Source: Buxus sempervirens
Lineage: Eukaryota > Streptophyta > Magnoliopsida > Buxales > Buxaceae
Assembly: GCA_947561395.2 (NCBI GenBank)
Contig: OX387183.1
Coordinates: 5,327,883 to 5,391,882, forward strand
Length of the DNA stretch: 64,000 bases
Direction: 5' to 3'
Shown piece by piece: positions 11,490-24,714 of the stretch (the stretch's first letter is position 1; the number at the start of each line of letters is the position of its first letter). A program made the translations under genes and the position numbers. The notes beneath the pieces are model-generated. The model saw only the letters and a program-made list of their open reading frames with translations. It did not search any database and was not told the origin of the DNA.

Positions 11490-12889
11490 TAAAAATATAA
11501 CAATAATAAAATTTGGGCTGCCTTTCACGTGACCTACTTACGCAGCCCAATAATATAAAAGAAATCTAATTTGAAGCCCAGCGCTAAGTTATGGTTGAAC
11601 CATGGTCCAAATACAGTCTAGATGGACCATAGAACTATTATAAACCCACTTAAGGACCTTTTTGGGTGTTCTAACACTGATTTTGCTTTAAATTCAAGTG
11701 TTATCTATTTGAAGTGCCTAGTTTGCTTTGGATTACTGAACGTACCATGAAATAGTGACTATTAAAGTTCATGGGAGTAGTCACAGCATCTCAATTTAAT
11801 ATTATAATCATAATTTCATGTCTTTGATTAACGTTATTGGCATCCTATTGTACTTAAACCATATAATTTATAATATAGGTTATTTTTTCTATATGATTTA
11901 ATAGAATAAGATAGTAACACTACAAAAATAGCGAATAAGTAGGATTACTGTTGTTAAATCTTTAAGCGGCAGTAAGGCCTCCCGCCACTTAATACCCAAC
12001 CGCTAAACCAATTTGCGACAATCTCCACGGTGGTACAAAATTTACCGCCGGTAATTCTAAGAAATAGCCGACGAACCTTTTGCGGCAGTAACTACCGCCG
12101 CCAAAAGTCTTTTTACCAGTGTCAACTACCGCCGCTTAATAAGAAAATATTAACGGCTGAAATGATCCCAGCCTCTAATTCGTGGTATCATCGGCAGTAT
12201 TTACCGCCGCTAAAGACCTCACATGATTTAATTTTTTTATTAGCGGCGGTAATTCTTGCTATATATTTGCGGAGGTAGTTATCGCCGCTAAACCACATTA
12301 TGTTTCACGGTTTAAGCGGTGGTAATTACCGCCGCTTAAAACTTTTGGGGTCTTTAGCGGCGGCTGCTACTGCCGCTAAAGACCTATACTTGTAAAAATA
12401 AAATCTGTAATTAGTGCCATAGAAAATCCAAATCCTGTGAAATACTTGATTTCGTAGCAAATTTTATAATAAATAGAACAAGAGAATTACAAAAACAAAT
12501 TGAATTAGAAGAGATTCCAATACAATTAAAGTATTCCAAACATGCATGTCATATAAATTAAACTAAATAAAAGTAAATTGGTGGTTTCCATTAACAAGTG
12601 AGATTGTAACTCATATCAATTTAATAGCCCTGCATGAAAATATCAATGAATCATGCATCAGTAATATAATAATTTTGAATTCTAAAATTATAAGTAGACA
12701 AATCAATTTAGCCAAATATATATATATATAGGACCGAAGCTATCTTGTGTTACTCACCTAAAATAATAAAAGTGTCTAGCTAAAATCCTGAGGAAGACTG
12801 TCATTTGTAGAAGTTTCGCCAGGAGGCTATACATTGTAACAAAGATCATTAAGTATGGTATTTAAATATAAAGTTGATATGATCTTGTG

Positions 12890-14762
12890 CTATATATATT
12901 TTTTGAGACATTTATATAATAAATGTGTTTGAAGATTACTCATCATTAAGTTTCTAAATTCTGCAAATTCTCTGGCATGTTGTGCAACAGTTGCTTCAAT
13001 TGTTTCTTGTTGTCGCCTCTCCTCTTCTAGCTGCTCTTCCATATGTTGCAATTGTTCTTGCATCCTATTAAACTCATTCATATCGACATACCGAGATGAC
13101 GTACTCGAGGATGCGCTACCCCATAGCCTAGTGGGAGTGTGGCCTAGCCCACAACACCGCACCCTGCCATGTTTGTCATGCCCCATGACTTGAGTATATA
13201 CATCATCTCGGGCCATCAAATCTGGCGTGCCTTGTTCCATGATAGTTCACATTTGATCCTGGAAAAAATATTTATGCAATCACTGAGTTATTAAAATACA
13301 TGCTAATAAATTTAATCGTATTGTACCATCGCACCTATAATAAGAGGAAATAACTTACTATCTTGTCAGCCACTTCATCATTGATTGGTGTGCCATCTTT
13401 TCGAGTATGCATTCTTATAAAAGTCTTAGCACGGCCCGCTAATCCCTAATGAAAAAGGTATGGTGTTAATTCATCATAAATCATTTAAACATCCACAATC
13501 AGACATTAATACAAATGACCCGATAAAAAAGATGAAGAAATATAAAAATGAAGTGCAAAGAAAGAGATAAATAAAGAAAAAATAATACAAATTTCGACAG
13601 TATCTCCCCTAAAAATAGAGCATTGTCTAAACCAAATTGGTCTAAAATAAAGTCATTGAACCTAAAAACAAAAAGAGAGCGCAAACATTGCATTCATATA
13701 TAATCCTCATTCACATAAACATTTAATCCTTATTCACATAAACATTGCATTCATGCTACTATAATTAGAATCTCTTTATCTAGAAATTGTATGGAAATAG
13801 ATAAGACAAGCGAGTGACCGCTAAGACAGCTTCATGAAACATTACTGTTTATATGAAAAAGTAATGTTCTAAATGAAACATTACCTTTTCATTGCAAGAA
13901 AATATAAAAGCTACTATACAACTTAGAAGAGGTAAGCAATGAAGTGCAAGTACACTATGAAGACCAATCATCAAGTTGATGAGGTGACCAGATTTATAAT
14001 AGTGTATCAAGACATTCATAAGTGGCCATTTGTTATACATGTTCGTTTATGACCCTAGCAAAGCTCTTTGTTCCAGCCGTATGACTAAGGGTCTGGTTGG
14101 CACGATTTCTTTTATTCCTTGCTGATGTGTTCTATAACATATAATCATACAAAGTCGATAAACAAGGATGCAGTAGCTTTAGAAGACATATTAACTAATT
14201 AACAAATTACCTATGTGCTTTGCGAGTTCCAATACTCTACTATAATTGCCCACTACTCCTCCACCACATCTAGTGGGTGATGAGTTATACGTTCAGCATT
14301 TGTTTCGTATGGATCGTAATGGTTCAGCTTCAAATCAGACTTATAGTCCTTCCATTTTTTATTAATTGATTGCATGATAACATCCCGTAACCTATCTTCA
14401 ACCTCAAACTTTTCCTACGGTACATAACAAATTGAATTTTAAAAGTTAACACCAATTCACTAAATATGTGAACATTTTGAGCAATGAACTACATTAAAAT
14501 ATAGATTATTTACCTTTATAAGTAACCACGCTCGGTCCTTCTCCCTATCTATAACTTCTTGCTGGCCAAAGCGGTTCAAGGGTATAACACGCCCATCTCG
14601 TGCCAGTATCCCACAAAAACTAGCCAATTTGGAGGCATTTGGTCCAATTGGCTGCCCCAATTCATCTACATCAATGCTAAACTTTTCTCCAGGTCGAAGT
14701 TTTCGTAAATCAAGGCATCTAGTAGGGCCTCTACCCCTCCTAGCTGCCCCACCCTTTGCCAT
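12890..14762 (-). pseudogene. Plant transposase (Ptta/En/Spm, Transposase_24 family), degenerate
   Basis: Minus-strand exons inside the CACTA element. 14762-14514 gives GPTRCLDLRKLRPGEKFSID and then LGQPIGPNASKLASFCG. From 14414 comes EKFEVEDRLRDVIMQSINKK. About 14120-14040 gives NKRNRANQTLSHTAG, about 13440-13365 gives GRAKTFIRMHTRKDG, and 13240-12890 gives MGHDKHGRVRCCGLGHTPT followed by a Glu/Gln-rich coiled coil. This order matches the plant Transposase_24 family, which accompanies TNP2 in CACTA elements. An in-frame TAG at 14253-14255 falls where the family usually reads EEQW, a likely CAG to TAG change. Exon borders between 14240 and 13445 are not firm. Confidence 0.8.
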
Positions 14763-15642
14763 CTAATAAAATACACTATATGCTATCGAAAATAAAATCA
14801 TACAAGTCAATAACAAGCTAAATAGATAGAGGCATTGATTGTTTGTCATAAGATTCATATATTTCTCCACGAATTTTGGCAGCATCTCTGCACAGTTCAT
14901 CAAATACGTAAAGTTTTCTGACGTAAAGTCAATAAAACTACGTATTTGAAGAACAAAGAGATAAAATCAAAATTATAATTAAAAATATATATAAATCACA
15001 TGTCAACAAGTAACATACTTGATATCTCCAAATTGTCAATCTGACAATCCAAGATGTTACAGGTGCAAATCTATGCCTTCATATTTAAATACTAGGAGTT
15101 ATTGCAAATTTACTGCAAAGATGCAATATCTTCAAAGTACACAAAATAGGATGGGCATAGTTACACATGTAACCTCTCAGACGGGTATTTGAATTGTTCC
15201 CACTTTTTTAATTGTAACAACTCAAAACATGCATTCCCTATTTATGTAATAACAATATCAATTATAAACTAGATTGAAAGAGGCCATTACAAGAAACTAA
15301 AAGGAAATTAAAGCAACCATGAAAGATTTCCTGAGACACATAAAGGATAATAATTGCAATGTAATCTAACGAAGCCTAGCCTAGGTATTGTGCAATATAA
15401 AAACAGAAAACTTAAAGAGATAAATAAAGAAAAATTATTAAAATTTTGGCAGCATCTCCCCTAAAAATAGAGTGTTGTCCAAACCAAATTGGTCTAAAAT
15501 AATAACCATTTCATCTATAAACAAAAAAATAGTGGAAATATTGCATTCATATACCAAAAAAGAGTGGAAATAATAACCTTTTATATGCCATACATTGATT
15601 CCATTTCAGACTCAAATGCAAACCACCACATGTTCATTGATT

Positions 15643-15643
<1 letters not shown>

Positions 15644-15674
<31 letters not shown>
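15644..15674. repeat. (TC)n microsatellite
   Basis: About 15 TC units within the CACTA element, followed 50 bp later by an A-run near 15730-15748. Confidence 0.9.
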
Positions 15675-15677
<3 letters not shown>

Positions 15678-16659
15678 ATAATATCAAAGGGTGAGAATAC
15701 GACGCCGTGGAACACCCTTTCAATCCACAGAACCCCCAAAAAAAAAAAAAAAAAAAGAAAAGAAAAAAGGAGAATAAAATAAGAAAACTTTGGAATCTAA
15801 AGTTCATCATTTCTGTAAGTGAAAAATGAGTTTAGTAAATGTATAGATCCAACTACTAGTATTTTGAACTTAACCATAATTACAGTTTAGTGGAAGTTCA
15901 AGTTGTTGATTAATGTTACTGAATTATATGCATTGTTTATGTATGACTACAATTCCGGCCTCTCGTGTAAGAAATAAGCAAGTACGTGAATTTGCACTGT
16001 CATAATCAATTTAAAATGTAATGAAACATTTGCTTTAGATAAAGAAATTAGGCACATAAACAGTCAATGATAGTGATAATATTTAAATAAAAACCACAAA
16101 AGCCTATTATACTGACTATTATATCTCATATCCTCACACCTTGCCCTTTCAGTGGATATCCAAATTATGCAAGAACGACGCCAAGGTCAACAAGTTCTAG
16201 CAGGGAATTAATGCAACGTGCCGCAGTGCTGGAAAGAGATGATATCTTGAGCACTTACCCATAAAATATTAATACCTTGTTTGATGATAAGCGTGGGTCT
16301 GTAAAAACTAGATATTTATAATAAAGTTTTGTTTGGTTACCAAAAAAAAAAAAAAAACTGACTGTCAGGGAAAGAAAAAACTAATTGGTAAAAACAAAGA
16401 CCAATTACTTGTTGCTGTAGAAAATGGGAAATTGATATTCGGAAGCCTGTTCAAACAGCCCTACTACTCTTTGCGTATGTATAATAAACAAAAATTAGGT
16501 CATATATTAAGTTTTGAATTAAAATAAATTTTGGATTAGACTTTGTGTTGTCCTAAAACTAATTCTTTTTTCTTTTTTTTTTTTAAAAAAAAAGAAAACT
16601 TAAGAAACATGAAAATTTTGGATTGTTATCATATACATGACAAGCCTAACACAGATGTA

Positions 16660-16884
16660 GCATTCATGCTTATAAATCAGATGTGCACGAGATTCCTCTG
16701 GTTAGGCCCTAATTTGGTGATTCCAGTAAATTGGAAAGATGCTTGTACAATTAAACCAGCAGGTGGCCTTGGTGTTTTCAAACGAGAAGACCAGAACAGG
16801 GCAGCAATTTGCAGGTACTTACGCCATCTAATTACTAACCAACCATCAATTTGGGTTCCCATGGATCAAGAAGTATTTGGTTAG
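16660..16884 (+). pseudogene. LINE-type zinc-binding (zf-RVT) fragment
   Basis: The plus frame reads RFLWLGPNLVIPVNWKDAC and then KPAGGLGVFKREDQNRAAIC. This matches the spacer and start of the zinc-binding region found after the reverse transcriptase of plant L1-type retrotransposons (usual pattern FLW, then W..VC.PK..GGLG....D.N). The rest of the ORF2 protein is missing. It is a short relic inside the CACTA element. Confidence 0.7.
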
Positions 16885-17960
16885 AGACCGAAACTTCTGG
16901 ATTTTGAAAGTTCCTTGAAATTTCTCGTGGAGTTGGAGAGAACTTTTGAAAGCAAGACTTCAAATTCATTCAGTCATACATTGCGAAGGCAAATATTTTT
17001 AATCTACAAGCAACGGTCAACGAACGGCAAGAAAAGAACCATACCTGAGAACGGTCGATGGTGACTTGGCGATGAAGAAGATGGACGGCAACGGTTGACG
17101 AGCAAACGGCTTGATGGACAGAGCTGAGCAAATGACGGAAGGAAAACCTCAGCAGCAAGAAAACCCTCGGTGGCAAGAAGAGAAGAAAACCCAATTCGCG
17201 CAGAAGCAACAAAAAGAGAAGAAAACCCCAAGCAAGAAGAGAAGAAAACCCCAGTTTGCGCAGAAGCCATTCGCACGAATTGGGGATTTATGACCTTTTA
17301 GTTGTGGTAACTTATTGCCGCTGCTTAAAGAAATTTTCACCGGCGGTAATTACCACCACAAAAAATTTATATTTTAATTAAGAAAAACATAACTTATATT
17401 ATTTTACCCGACAGTGGTTTGCATTATTACCGGCAGATCTACTGCCGGTAAAAATATGTGCCAAACACTCGCGCCGAAATTCAAGTTCACGCCATTCTTT
17501 TTAGTGGCGGTAGCATTTTACCGCCGCTAAAGACTGTTTTCCACGGCGACACAATCTCTCCTACTGCTTAAATTTAGATAAGGGCTTTTAGCGGCAATAA
17601 ATGGCTACCGCTACTAAAACCTGATGCTAAAACTCCGCTTTTTTGTAGTGTAATTTAGGTATCAAAGGGGGATTTTCCTATGACCACATGTATGGAACAT
17701 TTATTTTTAATATTTCAATTACAAGTCTTATTAATTGAAGTGAATGATAATTCATGCATAGTACAACCTCTACCCACAAGAAGGTCTAAATTATTTTCCT
17801 TCAAATTTCAGTTATAATGGCATGTGTTAAATTGTTATTTTCTTTGGATATTTGCAGTAAATTTCTACTGTTTTAGTTAACAACATATCTCGTATTCCAA
17901 TACTTTGGGGTACAAGGATTTTGACTCGGTTCTTCGTGAGGATAAGCCACCTAACCCCAC

Positions 17961-19152
17961 CACTACAAAACATGGGAGGATTGGGGGCGACCTTTTATCG
18001 ACGGTAAATAATTTCCACCCCTAAAAGATCTTTTACTAGCGGGTGGTAACGACGCTTACCCCTTAAACGTTAATGATACTCTTTTTCACGCGAAAAATCA
18101 ATGGTAGGAATTTTTTGCGCACAAAAAGCCCTTTATCAGCTGTAATTTCCGCCTACAATAGCACGTTTTACCTGCGGGGGTGCTTAGACACTGGTAAAAT
18201 GTTGCCCGGAAGCTCCTGCCAAAAATATCCTTTGTTCCAGCGGTATATTGCCGTTCGTAACGACAGTTTTACCGACTTACTACCAATAAAAATAACAACA
18301 TAAAAAAAGTAAAGATAAAAAGCCCTTTCAATATTTTTGAAAAAGAATAATATATGGCTTTTACCGGCAATTTTGCAAATTTCCTCTCATTTTAGCAGTA
18401 ATGTCCATTGAGTCAGTATTTACCAGCGAAGAGGGAAAATTTCCTCTCATTTTTTATAATTTGTTTTAAATTTTTAGCAGCTATAAACTACCACTGATAA
18501 AAGTGTAAGCAGGAATTTTCCCACTTTTTCATTGCGCAAATTATTTTGATTCATTTTTAGTGGTGGTAAAAGTAAAAGCGGGAATTTTTCCATTTTCTCA
18601 TTTCGAGTAATATTTAGATTTACTTTTGCCAGTGGTAAGCTACCACCTGTAAAAATTTTCCCTATATAAGTCACCTGAGCCTCCACCTTATCATTTGTTT
18701 ATCTTGTTCCTCATTTCCTCTCCCTCTTTCTCACTGTTAAGGTATGTTTATTTAAGTTCCTTCTCTTTAATTTCTTTAATCTCATGTTTCTATCTATTTT
18801 TATCTCATATTAATTAACACTTTATCTCTTTACTTTTGTACTCTCTTCCCTCTGTCTAAAATATTATGTGTTCCTTTTTTATATATGTTTTATGAAGCCA
18901 TTAGTGGTGGTAGTTACTTTCTGCCTCTAAAGGTCCAACAAATATTAATTCAAAATGAACTTTCACCAGCCATAGCAACCGCCAATAAAAGCTTAAAAAA
19001 AATTATTTTTATGACAATTTAGTGGCAGTAGGTTACTGCCGGTAAAAGTCCATTTTTACCATCACACTCTTTTGGCACGGGGGATGTTACTGCTGGTAAT
19101 ACTTTTACCAGCAGTTTCCTATTGTTGGTAAAAGTGGCTTTTTTTTGTAGGT
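17961..19152. mobile_element. Short CACTA element, 1192 bp
   Basis: The left end is CACTACAAAACATGGG. The right end reads TTTTTTGTAGGT, the usual TTTTTTGTAGTG with its last two bases changed. CAC lies on both sides (17958-17960 and 19153-19155) as a 3-bp target duplication. Subterminal GGTAATTACC-like motifs are present at both ends. There is no coding region. CCTATATAAG at 18660-18669 is a possible TATA box. Confidence 0.75.
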
Positions 19153-19169
19153 CACAGACTTAAGTACTC

Positions 19170-19800
19170 CACAGGAGCTTTCTAAACATGAATGTTGGGA
19201 ACGATCAAACCATCTCAGTCTCATGTTTATTAAATCTCATGTTAATAAAGGCATTAGCTAGGGGTTCAATTCATGAATGTCAAACAAGCAAGGGTCTCAT
19301 AAAAGCCATTGAAGAACAATTTGTGAGTTTTGGTAAGGCCTTAGCTAGTAACCCGAAGAAGAGGCTTTCTAGAAAAACTTTCAACGGTTCAAAAGGCGTT
19401 CATGAACACATTATTGAAATGAGGGAAATGGCTGATCAACTGAAGTCCTTGGATATTGAAATTTCAGGGCCATTCTTGGTTAAATTTGTATTCAACTCTC
19501 AGCCTTTTGACAATAATGCTTTCAAAATTTCCTATAACACATATAAAGGAAAGTGGTGAATAAATGAATTACTGACCATGTGTGTGCAAGAGGAGGAGAG
19601 ATTAAAACATGAGAGGCCAGAAAATGCTCATATGGCAACTACTGGTAAAACAAAAACCAAGAAAACAATACACTTAAGAAGGAATACAAAGCACCAATGA
19701 AGAAAGATGGTATGAAGAAGTGGTTTTTCTGCAAGAAAATGGGACACTTCAAAAATGATTGCCGCAAAGATAAGGGCTGGTATATCAAAAATAGCCCCTT
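19170..19800 (+). pseudogene. Ty1/copia gag relic with damaged zinc knuckle
   Basis: 19188-19556 encodes a copia gag (UBN2/Retrotran_gag_2-like) segment with LARGSIHECQTSKGLIKAIE, then KGVHEHIIEMREMADQLKSL. After a TGA at 19557-19559 the frame continues (VQEEERLKHERPENAHMATT). A further shift then leads to KKWFFCKKMGHFKNDCRKD near 19720-19765. This is the CCHC zinc knuckle of copia gag with its first Cys replaced by Trp. No protease, integrase or reverse transcriptase follows. It is a dead fragment bounded by the CACTA element and the LTR at 19929. Confidence 0.8.
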
Positions 19801-21015
19801 TCAATAATTTTCCATAATAAATACTTCTTAAGTATTCGATTCTATTGCAATGAGGAATCCAAGTGCAATGGTCATAGGGCTCATAGCTCATAACTTATAT
19901 CTTTCCAACTTCCAAGCATAAAACCGCCTGTAACGCCCCGGATCCAAGTTACGTAGCATAAGCGTAACTCATCTCCAAGAACAACTACATCAAAAAATTG
20001 AATACAAAATACATTACATTAACACAACTCTCAAATCAAGACAAATGTAAACCTAAGATAATATAATCCTAGAATTTTCGGAAAAACGACTATATAACGC
20101 CTGTATTTACAAGAATGGGCTAAGCCCTCAAACCAATACCTGATAAACACAAGAAAAACATATATACACTATACATTATTCCAAAAACTAAACCATCCCA
20201 CATCTACAGATTTAAAATAAAATTCACTAAGGTTTTCACTCTCTTTCTCTCTCTCGTTAACAACATATACAATGTACAATATCCAAAACAATAGTTTTAC
20301 AACCATCCAAAGAAGATAATGCCTTCTCTATCTCTAGTCGGAATAGTGATCCTTCGGCCTATACTCTAGATCTCTCTTGATACTCCGCCCCAGTATGCGG
20401 CTCACCAGCAGAATCTAAAACAAAACCGATAAATCCAAAACACGGGTGAGACTAATGTCCCAATAAGTAGTACATGCATGATATAAAACTGTTTATGCAA
20501 ATTTAAGCTAATGAAATAACATGCTAACATATCATACGATAAATTTCTATCCAAATCATGTGAAGAAGCAGTTCATTATCATTTACACAATACTAGTAAT
20601 GAGCACATAAAATCAGAGTAAATCAAACTACAATGTCAGCATAAAGTATATGTACAAACTTGTGGTTTAGTGTGTCTGTAAATCGAGTCAAACACCCTTA
20701 GCCGGTTTGCCACATCACTACTCGCCTTCGAAGCCTCGCACGGTCGTCGTACGAGTGGAGCACCCACTCATGGGCTAACATGCTGCAACTCATTGATCCC
20801 ACACAAAAGCCTCATCGATCACACACGGTGGTACACAAGTGGCTTGGGGTATTAACGCGACAAGCCATCACTAACACACAAGCTATACGGACAGTGGATC
20901 CATGACTAACTCTATGCGGCCTAGACTCGTATAATAATTAACCATGCAAATATTTGACTAAACAAAGCCTGTAAGAAATCAACTGCCCAAGTAAAACTCA
21001 ATCCAAGTGAACCTC

Positions 21016-23287
21016 TGTAGACACCCCAAATTGCACAGAAAAATGAAAAAATCATTATTTCCTTTGAAACCAGCACAAAATTTGAGAAAATAAGCATTTT
21101 TCCTTGTATCCGACAACTCAGGTCGGATACAAGCATATCCGACATAAGTTGTCGGATACACGTAGACCTTAATGTATCCGGTAACATATGCCGGATACAT
21201 ATAGGTGCTTGTGTATCCGACCTGATATGTCGGATACAAGCTTTTTGCTCAAAATTAGGGTTTTCCGAGAGTTTTCACTTTTTACCATCATATCTTTTAT
21301 TAAAGGAGTGGAAATCTCGGAAATAGCCTTAGGGTTAAAGTGAGGGGGGTTTTAGACATCATTTTGTGTCTAGCATCATGCAAACCCTAAACCTTAACCT
21401 TTGCCTATAAATAGGAGGCTCCTCCTTAAGCAAATGGCCATAAGTTGGAGATTGAAGAGCTCCGAGTGAAGAAGGGAACCTCTGCTGGACTGCTTCCAGA
21501 ACCTAGGTAAACCTCAAACCTCTCTTTACTTTTATGTTTTTACATTCTAGGTCTAGTTCTCTTCTTCTACCTTTCTGTAGAATAAGGCCTATGATGTGTG
21601 TGTGAAAACCCTTCCTCTACTCAAAGTATCTCAAGACTCCCCTAGCAGTAAAACGTGAAGGCGGGATCTAGTTGAAACGAGACTGAGGATTGACCTTAGA
21701 GTTAGAACCTCTTTTGAATAATCCTTTGATTCTATGAAAACCGTTTCATATTCAAAGTACCCCAAGATTATCTCGAAGAACCGTTAAACGGGGAGAGAGA
21801 ACTAAGGGAAACGATAATGGAACGGAACCCTATGTTGTTTTAGAACCCTATTTTAATGGATATAAATGCATGCTATCCTTGCTATGTTGTTGGAATGATT
21901 TTTACACTTACACACATAGCACGTGCTTTTAGCGGGATAGGCTCATATTTTGGATTTATTGCATTCGTTGTGATAATCTGAAATAAATAGCCCCAATCAA
22001 TTCTGGGATTTTTTTTATGGCTTTCAAATGATTTTGATTCATCTTGCATGGATTACATACACTTTATCACTGTTTTGAATTGGTTTTATTCAAAAATGGC
22101 AAAACGGGACAGCTGCTGTACCCCAACTTCAGACACTCATAACTTCATCGTCCGGATGAATTTTGGAGTGATTCCAAAGCCATGGGAAAGGTGAGGCTGT
22201 CTAGTTTATGCCTACCAAATTTCATCAATTTTTATGAAGCAAATTTTTACACCATTCTATCAAAGTTTATAGGTCAGTTCAAGTCAAACTGTTGAACCTA
22301 TTACTTTGAATGGGCGCCATCTGCTTGTTTTAAATCCGATTCGAGTGATTTTTGTTTCTGGGCACTCCTTTATGAGTCTATTTTCAAATCCAGTTGGTTT
22401 CATAATTTTTTGATTTAATTTGTGTCGTGGGTAGCAGATTTACTCAGAACTGCTCAACAGCACTTTTCTGGGTTAGTCTGTGATCCTCAGGGCCTGTTCG
22501 GGAAGTCACCCAAAGCACATCCGAATGAATTTTTGTATGAAGATAGTTTCCTTTGAAAGATAGCCATACATACTTCATTTACACCAAATTTCATAGATTT
22601 TTATGGAGCCGATTTTTCTAGATGATTTTCCAAACTTGCCTACTTGTCACTTTTAATTATCTCCAGCAGCAATTTTAAAAGAGGCATAACTCCTAGGATT
22701 TCAACCGGATTTAATTGAAATTTTGCATGAGTCTCTTATTTACCATAATCTTTCAAATGGATTTAGTTTGATTCAATTTAAAATTGGATTTGAAATATTT
22801 CAAGACAAATGGCATTATCTTCTACCGAATTTTTCGGATTTGACTCAACTTGGCTTTGTGTAATTTTTGCTTTGATTTCCATCTATTGTTGATATTCCAG
22901 AAGTGATATTGACATAAAAGAGGATCTGGAATCCATTTGGATTTCTCATGTGAAGATATCACACATTTGTTTAATTCTTTTTCAAGGTTTTTAATGATTT
23001 TAGCAAGCTTTCTTACTTTTTAGCATGAATAACACTTGGCAACCACCTTATGTGGGTGAATGGGGGTGCCTAACACCTTCCCCCGTTCATAATCTAATCC
23101 CCTTACCCATCTCTGGATTTGATTTTCAAGTAGGGTTATTTTTACTCTAGATTTGTATTTTTGCTACTTTTAATCTTTCGGTGTCCATTCACACCCTAAC
23201 CTTGAATGGTGGTGACTCCCACTTTTTTTGTTGAACCCGAGTGTTGACGGAAGGGGAATCATCTCGGTGATTTTTCCATGTCTCACA
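21016..23287 (+). mobile_element. Solo LTR, family A copy 1 (2272 bp)
   Basis: Begins TGTAGACACCCC and ends CCATGTCTCACA, giving TG..CA termini. It is flanked by a perfect 5-bp duplication, ACCTC (21011-21015 and 23288-23292). The plus strand has a TATA box, CCTATAAATAGG, at 21404-21415, which sets the orientation. A conserved GGGGGTGCCTAACACCTTCC near 23064 and a GGTGACTCCCA-type motif near 23212 recur in every copy. These resemble Tat/Ogre gypsy LTRs (tentative). Confidence 0.9.
21404..21415 (+). promoter_or_regulatory. LTR family A TATA box
   Basis: CCTATAAATAGG followed by a conserved leader. The same motif occurs in the other copies: complement near 26609-26617 and 53892-53901, and plus near 62059-62070. 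This is the expected place of the retroelement promoter (U3/R border). Confidence 0.6.
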
Positions 23288-24714
23288 ACCTCGCTGTTCA
23301 CTTGCCCTTAAATCCCTAGGCCATTCTGTCTTTCGAGATGCCATAGGCTCATTGCCTTTCTCAACAAACAAGAAACCTCAACTTCAATTTCCAATTACAA
23401 TCTCAATTCCTTTTATAAACCACCTTCAAAGACAAGTTAGAAATAGATCAATTTCATGTTCAGATAATACCGATACAAATTATCCACGGTTGGTTTGCAG
23501 TTGCTGTTCACTCTACAGAACTAATTTTAACTAGTTAATTGAATCCTAAACCTGATTTAATCTATGAGGAATTAGTATATATGCCATATATCGTTAGAAA
23601 GATCTACAAGTCTAGTTTTCAACACAACAAACGGTTTGTAATTCGGAGTTTCCTACAGGAACTTGTTGCTGTTTTACTACAGGTGGTTATAACCTGCCGC
23701 GAAACCAAATGGACGGACACCATCAATTTTTCATGCTTTTTTTTGCAATACCTCGAGTTCCGATTGGTCCCAAACCAATTCCATTCAACTACAAATACCC
23801 TAAACTAAATTTTAGACTGCTAATATGAATTTTTACACAAGGATTTCAAGTCCTCGCAATCCACCGAAATCTTTACAATCTTTAAGACAGCCTAACAGAG
23901 GGGCTGCTATGTGTTACTTTCAAATTGTTTCTATACTAAATTTCAATGGTACCAACCTTAAAAGATTTTTAAGACTTGGCATATGGAAATAAGCAATAAC
24001 TCCAAGGGTGCAACCAAGGTGAAACTTCAAAAGCACTACTTTGATCTTGATTTTAAATTCTTCTTGTTCCCTTCCTCAATGCCTTTTATAGTTGGAAACA
24101 GAATCACCCTTGGGTAACCATTTGAGAGTAACTTTAAGGAAATGCTTCTCAATATTCACCCCAAAATATATTTCCAACTAAAGAAGAAATGTTCCATGTG
24201 AACCAACCAATACAATGTAGATGATTGAGTTATATCTCCAGAATTTCCAAAGGTTTTCTCTTAAATGGAGTAATCCAACAACTCATAAAGAATCTAATAA
24301 TACTAAATTCCACCCAACAAGGCATCTAATTTTCATGCTATAAGTTTGTTTTCTTCATAAGAATATAGAATACGCGACAAGCATCGGGTCCTTCTAATAT
24401 CCTAGCTAGAGGAATCCCTGCATACAAAATAGGCCTAAGCACACCAGTCCAAGCTAAATAAACACACCTAATTAATGCAGATAAAATTTAACTATTCTTA
24501 TCAATCTTTGTTAAAAACAGAAAAATAGGATTCGCACACTAATACCAGTAAATTTCACAACCAAAAACTTCTTCCAAATGAAATAATCGCTGATGTCCTG
24601 CACCTCTTTGTCGAAATAGATCATAAAAAGAAATTTCTAGCTAGATAAGGAATAACTTACACGAATCTGAGGTTGACTCAGTAAGGGCATTCAAACTGGA
24701 ACTTGAATTCCAAC

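Larger units (their letters stand above)
11918..17650. mobile_element. CACTA (En/Spm-type) transposon, 5733 bp
   Basis: It begins CACTACAAAAATAGCG and ends with the complement of CACTACAAAAAAGCGG. The 3-bp target duplications are TAA (11915-11917 and 17651-17653). Both ends carry dense subterminal repeats built on TTAGCGGCGGTAA in both orientations (about 11960-12390 and 17280-17630), typical of CACTA transposase binding sites. The only recognisable coding content is a decayed Transposase_24-type gene on minus. No TNP2/TNPD transposase was found, so the element is non-autonomous. A LINE fragment lies at 16660-16884. Confidence 0.93.
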
